A stretch of 64,000 nt of DNA, from contig NZ_BMKW01000003.1 of NCBI RefSeq assembly GCF_014644535.1, positions 404,553 to 468,552 on the forward strand, written 5' to 3'. The notes beneath the pieces were generated by a model. That model searched no databases and had not been told where the DNA came from. It saw only the letters and a list, made by a program, of their open reading frames with translations. The position numbers were made by a program, and so were the translations under genes. Within the stretch, counting starts at the first letter, position 1. Each line of letters begins with the position of its first letter. Origin of the DNA: Neoroseomonas lacus. Its GTDB lineage: Bacteria > Pseudomonadota > Alphaproteobacteria > Acetobacterales > Acetobacteraceae. This document shows, piece by piece, positions 51,201-58,500 of the stretch.

Positions 51201-54200
51201 AGCACGTCACGGACCTTCCCGTAATCCCCGCTCACGGTCGAGCCGAACACGTAGACGTCGAGGGTGAACGCGGTCACCTGGCGAAGAAGTACCTCCTCCG
51301 CCGCGAGGAACACGCCCGGCGGCCGGACCTGGCCCGCCAGCATCGGGGTCGGGTTCTCCCAAAACTGGAGGTCATGTGCGCGCGCGTTCGCGAGGACCAT
51401 GTTCAGTGCATTCCCGTCACGCCGCCCGCTCCGCCCCATCCGCTGGACATAGTTCGCCTCCTCCGGAGGAACGGAACTCAGAAGCAGGGTGGACAGATCC
51501 CCGATGTCGATTCCCATCTCAAGGGTCGGGGTGGCCGAGATCAGGTTCGGGGCCCAGCGGGTCTCCCCCTTGATGAACCCGGTCTCGACCCGCAGCCGCT
51601 CATCCGTCTCGAGGATCCCGGTATGCTCTCGGGCGACCACCCTATGGTTTCGGTCCGAGCGGAGGGATCGGCGCAGGGCAGGACGGTCAGGCTGTTCCGT
51701 GGCAGCGAAGTGCCCGCCGCAGCCTATTCGCGTACAGGAGGATCCGACGAGGATCTCCGCGTTCTCTGCGAGCGCGGTTTCGCGCCGGCCGCAACGGTCG
51801 CAGGTGAGCCCGATCGTGGCGGTGGAAACTGTGACCCGCTCAGGCACCAGGAGCCATGCGTGCCGGTTCTGCCCCTCCGGCCCGTGCACGCGCCGTACGA
51901 TATGGTCCGCCTCAAGCCGCCGCAGCAGGATCGGGTAGATCGTTTCCGGGTCCGTCGCGTAGCGCAAATCGGACGGGCCGATTGTCCGGAACAGCCAGTC
52001 CCGGTACCAGCTGGCGGCTCCCATCCGGGTGATCCGTTCGAACCCAATCGGCGGCTGGCCGAGGGTCACTGGGATCGGGGCTAGGCCCCTGCGACCGTCC
52101 GGGCTCGGCAGGGAGCCAGTCTTCCCGACCCCCACCTGGATTGCGGCCGCGAACCAGTTAAGCCCATAGCTCCCTTTGCCGGTCGCGATCGCACTCTCGA
52201 GATATGGGTGCGCCACAGATCCTTGCCGGCGCATCTGCTGGGTCACCCCTGCGAGTAACCGCGTCAGCAAGTCCGGGTCGAACTGAGGCGCGCCCGGCAG
52301 CTCGTTGCGCAGTTCACGCGACAGGCGGTCCGCGGAAAGACCAAGCAGGTACGTCGGGACGTCCGCCGCAGCCATCCCGTTCAGCTCGAGCGTGTGGTTG
52401 AAGTGCGCCCGGTAGCTCAGATCGACGAAATACTCCCAGCCGAGCCGGATCCGGATATGGTCGAGAAAGACCGGATCAGTGATCGCCACCCCGCTTTCGA
52501 CCAGGTCCCGGTACCGGCGCCTCCATGTCTGCTCCTTCGGGATGAAGAGAGCTGTGAACCCGTCCGGGCCGAACTCGGCCAGCTGTGCGCGAGGGACCGC
52601 CTCGATCACCTCGTGCAGGCTCATCGCGCCGCTCTCGGTGCCGCGAAGGGCCCCGTAAAGCGCCTTCTGGTAGACGGAAAGGGCGTTCCGGGTCTCCGCC
52701 ACCGCGGCGCGATGTGCGGCGTCTTGAACCGAGTCCGAGAACATCAGGAAGCGCGGCTTCGCCTCCGGCCGCTCCTCGTTCTGTTCCGACGTGTAGAGCG
52801 TCCCGGTAATGCCGCTCGTCAAACGCGCTGCGCGCATCCCGAACAGGAGGAGCCCTCGCGCCTGTCCGCAGGCGGGGCAGGTCCGATCGATCCGACCGTT
52901 TGCGTCCGTCGGGTTGTACATCCAGACCGGCGAGGCTGGTCCTGGCTCGAGATGGTCGTGGTCGGCCGGGGTGAACTCGACCGTCTCCGCGTGGAGCACG
53001 CCCTTCACGATCTGGCCTCCGGCGCCGCTCGCCTGGACCATGCGGTCGATCGACTCGTGATAGATGAGCCGGATCCGGTCCGCCCCGTTCTCGTCAAAGA
53101 ACTCCTGATAGAGCTGCTCGAGGTCCGCATAGAGCGACTTCGATCCGGCGTTCTGCCGCCCGAGATGCGCCGTCGCTCCGCACCGGTTGCAGTTCACGAC
53201 GGGCAGGGCCCGGCGGAGCATGTGCCGCTCCAGGTCTAGCGCGTGGAACAGGTCCATCTGCGAGCGGACCCCGCCCGCCTCGAGCCGCGGCAGGGTCGTG
53301 ACCATCCGGGACATCTCCCGGATCCAAAGCTGAAGCCGAACATTGAAGAGCGGCCTTGGGCTTTCCTCCGCTCCGGATCTGGCCCAAGCGACCAAGGCCA
53401 CGACCAGTTCGGCCAGCGCGCTCTTGTCCGTCTCCGGCCAGTCCCGAAGGGCCCGGACCTGTCCGAGCCCGGCCGCGATCACCTCCAACGAGGCAGGCCC
53501 CTTGTGCTCGGCGATGATCTTCAGGGTCCGCTGGCACAGGTGGTGCTGGACCAGCCGATCCCCGAGCGCGATCCGCCAGGCTGGGTCAGCCGGGTCACCC
53601 CCATCGAGGAAGGCGAGGTCCGGAGCATTCCGATCCGGAAAAAGGCAAGCGGCCAGCCGCCGCGCCGCCCCCGGCTGATCCATCTCTGCCGCCTCACACA
53701 AGGCCGCGTGGATCTCGGCAGGGTCCGGGCGGTCCAAATATTCCGGGTCCTTGAACACCTCGTTCGGGGTCTTGCGGGTCTCCCGGACCACCGCGCCCGC
53801 GTCGAAAGGCTCGCCGAATATCCTTTCTGCGTAGCGTCTCAGCTCCGTCGCCGCCTCGTCGCCGGAGCCGAGCGTGGCCGACGAGCCGATGCAGATCAGG
53901 TGACCATCAGGGGTGTTCAGACGGTACTTCAGCCGGCGCAGAAGGAGAGCGAGGTCCGCTCCCTGCGCCCCGTCGAAGGTGTGCATCTCGTCGACCACCA
54001 GGAACCGAAGCGTCTCGGGGTCGTTGTGTTGCCAGAGCGGTTTGTCGCGCCCGCGCAGCAGCAGGTAGTCGAGCATCTTGTAGTTGGTCAGCAGGATGTC
54101 GGGCGGGTTCCTCCGCATCGTCTCGCGATGGGTGATCACGCTCTCCGAGGTCACCTCATGCGCCGGGTTTTGCGGTTCCGCATCCGCATAGATGCCCGCC

Positions 54201-54685
54201 CGCACACCGTGAAGCGACGGGATCCGGTTCAGCGCATCCGCGATGCGGCGTGCCTGGTCGGTCGCCAGCGCGTTCATCGGGTAGATCAGGATCGCCTTGA
54301 TCCCGGGCTTCCCCTTGTGCCGTCGACAGTGATCGAGGATCGGCCAGAGGTAGGATTCCGTCTTGCCTGACCCTGTTCCGGTCGCCACCAGCGTCGAACG
54401 CAGCGCCGCCCCGCTCAGCCGGGCGAAGGCGTCCATCTGGTGTTGGTATGGGGCGAACCGCAGCGGCACCTCCGGGAAGGGCTGCGTCCAGGTCCCGTTC
54501 GCCGCCCCGTCGATCTGCCGGAACGGCATGTCGACCGAGATCCACGGCCCCTTCAGGAAGTTCCCCGGCTCCGCCATGAACCGCTCCACCATCCCCTCGA
54601 AGGCAGGGCTGGTGCTGTTCAAGGTCGTGTGGACCAGTTCGCGCAGGCTGTCCTGCACATGACGGGCGAGGAGGACCGGGTTCAT
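48284..54685 (-). CDS. Giant DEAD-box helicase with DUF1998 and Vsr/DUF559-like nuclease domain
   Basis: A 2133-aa protein. Helicase core: LVATGTGSGKTESYLWPILD (residues about 100), VVDEMHTFDGAQGADL (232), GSSATLG, and far downstream SATPTLEMGIDIGDLSTLLL and YVQRMGRSGRRDG (about 1085). Several zinc-ribbon pairs follow or intervene (CNRCGATAHL, CPACGQARG, CDRCGRRE, CPACSHV with CPKCGDE). A DUF1998 segment has YDSVPGGSGYLRQIA and CNQEPDRNGCFRCV (about 1665). RVDFLVTP, then IVIEMDGIEYH and MIRSGQVRVWTLSWRD (about 1770-1830), match the E-x-D-G core of Vsr/DUF559 nucleases. The fold set combines DISARM DrmA/DrmB functions and resembles Druantia DruE, with a nuclease added. The 26-base gap upstream and four-base overlap downstream show it is in the operon. 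Confidence 0.9.
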   Translation of the reverse strand: MNPVLLARHVQDSLRELVHTTLNSTSPAFEGMVERFMAEPGNFLKGPWISVDMPFRQIDGAANGTWTQPFPEVPLRFAPYQHQMDAFARLSGAALRSTLVATGTGSGKTESYLWPILDHCRRHKGKPGIKAILIYPMNALATDQARRIADALNRIPSLHGVRAGIYADAEPQNPAHEVTSESVITHRETMRRNPPDILLTNYKMLDYLLLRGRDKPLWQHNDPETLRFLVVDEMHTFDGAQGADLALLLRRLKYRLNTPDGHLICIGSSATLGSGDEAATELRRYAERIFGEPFDAGAVVRETRKTPNEVFKDPEYLDRPDPAEIHAALCEAAEMDQPGAARRLAACLFPDRNAPDLAFLDGGDPADPAWRIALGDRLVQHHLCQRTLKIIAEHKGPASLEVIAAGLGQVRALRDWPETDKSALAELVVALVAWARSGAEESPRPLFNVRLQLWIREMSRMVTTLPRLEAGGVRSQMDLFHALDLERHMLRRALPVVNCNRCGATAHLGRQNAGSKSLYADLEQLYQEFFDENGADRIRLIYHESIDRMVQASGAGGQIVKGVLHAETVEFTPADHDHLEPGPASPVWMYNPTDANGRIDRTCPACGQARGLLLFGMRAARLTSGITGTLYTSEQNEERPEAKPRFLMFSDSVQDAAHRAAVAETRNALSVYQKALYGALRGTESGAMSLHEVIEAVPRAQLAEFGPDGFTALFIPKEQTWRRRYRDLVESGVAITDPVFLDHIRIRLGWEYFVDLSYRAHFNHTLELNGMAAADVPTYLLGLSADRLSRELRNELPGAPQFDPDLLTRLLAGVTQQMRRQGSVAHPYLESAIATGKGSYGLNWFAAAIQVGVGKTGSLPSPDGRRGLAPIPVTLGQPPIGFERITRMGAASWYRDWLFRTIGPSDLRYATDPETIYPILLRRLEADHIVRRVHGPEGQNRHAWLLVPERVTVSTATIGLTCDRCGRRETALAENAEILVGSSCTRIGCGGHFAATEQPDRPALRRSLRSDRNHRVVAREHTGILETDERLRVETGFIKGETRWAPNLISATPTLEMGIDIGDLSTLLLSSVPPEEANYVQRMGRSGRRDGNALNMVLANARAHDLQFWENPTPMLAGQVRPPGVFLAAEEVLLRQVTAFTLDVYVFGSTVSGDYGKVRDVLKRRTSGATQGFPVEWLELVRETGPELADRFLSGLPQEVRDRTDLANRIRSYLTGTDPKSIGWRIGEAFDAAATERARLVEKREEATKELKRLQKRRAELTDDEYQRREQDLNRDRTEINRLIRSGIDDVPVIKFLTDKGILPNYAFPEEGVKLTSILSRRNDGAVARDEDGLLHKEYSRPASSALSEFAPGQFFYANGRQVQIDRIEMGKEDLTAWTFCPACSHVAHRIEGSEARTCPKCGDEMWSDNGSEHNVVQLKSVISVDSEEKAAIRDGDQRDQRQFDRVLMPFHGPEDIATSWFTSRDNGAPFGFEFLPHCTFRDFNFGQKSSLPGPRIAGERRPAQPFRICRHCGSLEGPPRGADDRGTHPPNCLVMRNQHLQRDRWETGVFLMRKFDTEAIRIVIPVVGDADDDDLKSFVAAINLGMRRHFAGKVDHIRSTIFQAQLNGMTTVRSLYVYDSVPGGSGYLRQIAEHPDTMRAVISRAAEALRDCPCNQEPDRNGCFRCVKPYRSQFGPGEPDRDRARQMMETILQKWDSLTRTETGIDESIRGALVESVLEKRLLRTLSGFYGDGALTPQVLPGGRRGFVLRAGPSDAPRLWTIEPQVQIDARFRGLPRKRVDFLVTPVGRGGGLPIVIEMDGIEYHAGTVAQDLLDRMLMIRSGQVRVWTLSWRDLDPEDSGYLNPLSETALGTQMTGPLGKALASPLLAPHAEAVRALQTVSTLGALRGLLDGDADCDATIRSILVRGLVKAGRPLDKLPRQAALSDAGRLFLLSSGLTEHVGVGALDLYLACQKISPTEWAQSDRDIRLLLRAALPDSGEIPAAKALYTEAWRGLWRIVNLFQGVRGFHVEVEGLDTLAPPDLSEPVAKPEVGPRAAAWAEARALCDEAFHPLIDALMAAETPGPDRVGDDLLAGSRVIGMMEFGWVEARVAVAETAHEGVGWALIHFDPETDQVGETVSRIIKALQEART

Positions 54686-54711
54686 CCTGAAGTCACTCCG
54701 TCACGCCTGCA

Positions 54712-55560
54712 CTACCGGGCATGCTGTTCGATCCTTCCCGCAGCCCGGGCGATCGCAGAATGACTCACATGCTGAATGGTATTCTCTTTAATGTAACCAT
54801 TGAGATACTCGGCTGAATTCGACTTCAAGCCAAATCGCTTGCAGACGATGAAGGTGACCGCCTCGGCCTCGAATTCCCGGACATCCAGTCGATTGGGCCG
54901 CCGATCCGGCCACTTCTTCCCGCTGCCGCCGAGATGCCCGAGGTATACGTGTGCAAGCTCATGGACGAGCGTCGTGAACTGCGCGTTCGGATGGAGGTTC
55001 GAGTTCACCCGGACGACCCGGCCCGGCGTGGCGGGCTTGCCCTTGGCCTTCGGGTCAACCTCGACCGCGCGAGCGTCCCCGGCGCGGGTAGAGGCCAGGC
55101 TGACCGACTTCACGTCGATCCTGTCCTCCTTCAGGGCGTGGCGCGCGACGCGGTCGATCAGGCCAGCTCGAACTTCGACAGGCTCGCCGAAGACCCTGTC
55201 CAAAAGGGCATCCTCGACCGGGTCCCCGGTGGTATCGGCCAGTTCGTAGGCGCAGCGCACCGGACAGAAGGGCCACAGGACAATGATCGGGATGGAGGCC
55301 GGCTTCACCTGCCGTCCGATGTCCCTCCACGTGTCGGGGAAGGCGACATAGCGCGCGCCCGGGCGCTGGAGGTCTGCCAGCATGAGGTTGAACGGAGCCA
55401 TGTGGGTCTGGCTGGAAATGCGATTGAACAAGTCTACCCACGGCGGGCGGGCGCCCGGATCGCTTGCGGCGCGGTAGAACTCGTCGATCCGGTCCGCCGT
55501 ATCGCGCAGGATCGCATCGATCCCCTCGTCAATCGGGAGTTCGGCTTGACGCGCGTTCAT
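54712..55560 (-). CDS. ImmA/IrrE- or ArdC-like zinc metallopeptidase-domain protein
   Basis: A 282-aa protein. The C-terminal half has FTTLVHELAHVYLGHLGG, an HExxH zinc site, with DVREFEAEAVTFIVCKRFGL providing the third ligand Glu, as in ImmA/IrrE and ArdC families. The N-terminal half (WVDLFNRISSQTHMAPFNLM; IGRQVKPASIPIIVLWPF) recalls the ArdC-type N-domain. ImmA cleaves phage-type repressors; ArdC blocks restriction. Its role here might be to relieve repression of the operon or protect DNA (inference). The ATG at 55560 overlaps the methyltransferase stop (ATGA); the longer frame upstream is antisense noise. Confidence 0.86.
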   Translation of the reverse strand: MNARQAELPIDEGIDAILRDTADRIDEFYRAASDPGARPPWVDLFNRISSQTHMAPFNLMLADLQRPGARYVAFPDTWRDIGRQVKPASIPIIVLWPFCPVRCAYELADTTGDPVEDALLDRVFGEPVEVRAGLIDRVARHALKEDRIDVKSVSLASTRAGDARAVEVDPKAKGKPATPGRVVRVNSNLHPNAQFTTLVHELAHVYLGHLGGSGKKWPDRRPNRLDVREFEAEAVTFIVCKRFGLKSNSAEYLNGYIKENTIQHVSHSAIARAAGRIEQHAR

Positions 55561-58500
55561 TCCGCCGCCGCCGCAGACTTCAGCCGCTCGAAATGGGCCC
55601 AGGCGCGGCGGTAGTCCTCGATCCGGTCGCACTGGGTGAAGGGGCCGGCGAAGCGGCGGGTGACGGTGCGGGGGCCGCCCGGCATCGTATCGTCGATGGC
55701 GGTGCAGGTCAGTTCCGCCGGATTGTCCGCGACGATCCCGTCCCAAGCAGCACGGCCTGGGCTTTTGCCACGCTCATCCAGCCAGCCGACGCCGGGGAGG
55801 CCCTTAGAGCAGGTCCAAACGATCCGGCCGTTCTGATCGTACCAAGTGCCCGCCTCGTTCTCCTGAAGGACCGGGAAGTAGATTCGGTAGATCTCGATTA
55901 GCTGGTCTAGGGTCAGGCCAAGTGCCTGTGCGACCAGCACGTCGATCTCGACGAGCGCCATTCGACGGGCGAATTCTGTCCGTAGGCCCGCGGTCCGGTC
56001 CCAGGTAGCGGGACCTGCAACCGTCCCCTCTAGACGGAGACGCTGATCCCCAGAAGACCAAGAAAGTGGTTTGAGGCTATTGGCGTGCCTTTGCCATAGC
56101 CCACTAAACGCAGATGTAAGGCACACTAAACGCAAGACACGGTGGATCGCAGCTTCACCGCAGGTGATCCAAGGAAGTCGCGCTATGTCTGCGTGAAAAA
56201 GATTGGTTACACCTGCCGCCTTTATAAAGAAGTCGAAAGGCAATGCAAACAGCATCGATGCAAAATTCAGCATGCTTCTTTCGTCATCGAAAGCAATGCT
56301 CTCAACTGCATTTATGTGGGTTGCTCCAGCAGGAAATACCGTGCAAACCAGACTTCTCTCACTATTTAGGTTGACCATTCTTCTTATCGCAACCCGAAAG
56401 AATTCGGCGTGCGTCTTCGCGCTGTCCCACCGGCAGCGAGGCATTCGACGGCGGTACTCAGGAAGATCAACTGCTGGCTCATAATTAGTTCTAGGAAGAT
56501 AATTGGACGGCGCCTCCATTAAGTCAATTACGTCATAATCAGCATTACTTCGGGAGTTTCTTCTCGCCGTTTTGTATAGCGGGTTTCCCACGAAAAAGAG
56601 CGGACCCTGTAATATCATACGCTCTGCCTCTCGGAATGCGCTTCTACGAAGAATCGTTCCGTCTTTCTGCGCCCCCGTTTCATGCCAGTGTGAAGACATT
56701 TGCCACAAAGGGACTTCAACCACCTGATCCACTGCCCCAGATCGGACAGAAACCCGCACTTTAGGAATAACAGCTTCCAGCTTTCTAAATCTGGCCATTT
56801 GACGAAACACTTCGAGCGTCCGCGTTGAGAACGGCTGGATGAATCTTGCCTCTTCAATTGGAACAGCGTCATCTTCTGAAAGCGAATGAATGACTGCAAG
56901 CGAACTGCGGTCAATAGGAATAACGCGATCTCGATGACCACGAGTATCCCAGTTTCCGTCAGAATTTTTGATTCCCGGCAAAACACCAATGCCATCTTGG
57001 TCAGCATAGGACTCTTCTACTTGTCCTGGCAGGAAGGCGAAAGTGAACTGATCAAAATTTATCTCCGCCGATACCCCTCTATAGACATTCAAACTAAAGC
57101 GTACATGGTCAACAACTTCAGAAAAATTCTTGCCTGTGATCTTGTTGCTGTGGTCGAAATGTTTGGCAATCCTAGAATACCAGTGCCGCCGGAACGCCCC
57201 TGACTTCGGGTCTCCCAGATGCCCGTCCTGATGGATCAGCGCTGCATAACCCTTCGGCGCAACAAGACGGAACGACAGGTCGATGAAGCAGCGATAAAGG
57301 TTGTTCGACCCGCCCCCGGCGAAGGGGTTCATCACCTCGGACGAGGTCACCTCCATCGCCCCCCGGGTCGATACGAAGTCCTTAAGGAAGGCCTCCACTG
57401 CCGGAACCAGCCGCCCTTCCCGCCGCACAGCTGGCGCCTTCGGCAGTGCATCGCCCAGAACCTTCTTCGCGTCGGACGCCGAAAGCCCCGCATAAAGCGG
57501 ATCGATATCTGCCAGCACCAGACCCTCGTTCCACGAGGGCTTGGCCCAAGGCGGGTTCCCGACGATCACGTCGAACCCACCCCGCGCCTTCATCACGTCG
57601 GCAAAAATCAGGTCGAAATGGACGAAGCGCTCGCGCTCGGCCACCTCGACCGCCGTCTTCAGCCAGTCGAAACTCTCGATCAGCGCCTCAACATTCGTTT
57701 CTCGGAACAGCCCCTCCTGCCGTTTGGCCGCCGCCTTGAACAGGTCGCTCGCGGGTGCATCCGGTTCCAACAGGTCGAGGAAGTCGGGGGCGGGGTCCGC
57801 GAACTCCGCCACGCTCGGCGCGGCCAGCGCGCCATCGGCGGTGAAGCCCCCTTCGAGGATCATCGCCATCCCCTGAAGGAACTCCGCCCGACTGGGCAGC
57901 AGCTTCGCCTTGTCCAGCGGCCAGAGCCAGAGCGCGCACCAAGCGTCCAACGCGGTCTTCAGCCGCTTGTAGGGGAGCGTGTTGGTCGCGTGGTCAGCCC
58001 CGATCAGTTGGGCGTTGCGGCGGGCCTTTTCGTGGAAGTCCATCCCCTTGTTGCCCGGCATCACCTTATCGGGCCACAGGGTAATCTCGTCATTCGCCGC
58101 AGCCCGTGTCTTGGCGAGGTCCTCTGCGACCTGGTCAAACAACGCCTCGGCGATCCGGCTGAGCTTCTGGACCAGCTTGACCTCGTGCGGTTCCAGCTTC
58201 TTGAAGAACCCGCCCTTCCGCCATTCCTTGATCTGGTCCTGCGCATCCTTGGCGAAGGGGGCGATCGACTTGTCCTTGTCGAAGTTCGCCATGTCCTTGG
58301 CGGGCAGCAGCCACTGCCAGACATACCCGTCCGGCAGCCGTTTGCGCCAGCCGATCTCATCGGGCTTGCCGTTGAACCAGAGGTCCCCCTGCGCCTTGGC
58401 GCTCAGCAGAGATGGAGCGTAGGCAGCCCGGCGCGCCCCGATCAGGGAGTTCCCGGCATGAAGCTGGTCTCCGAACCAGGGCGAGAACTCACTCCCGTGG

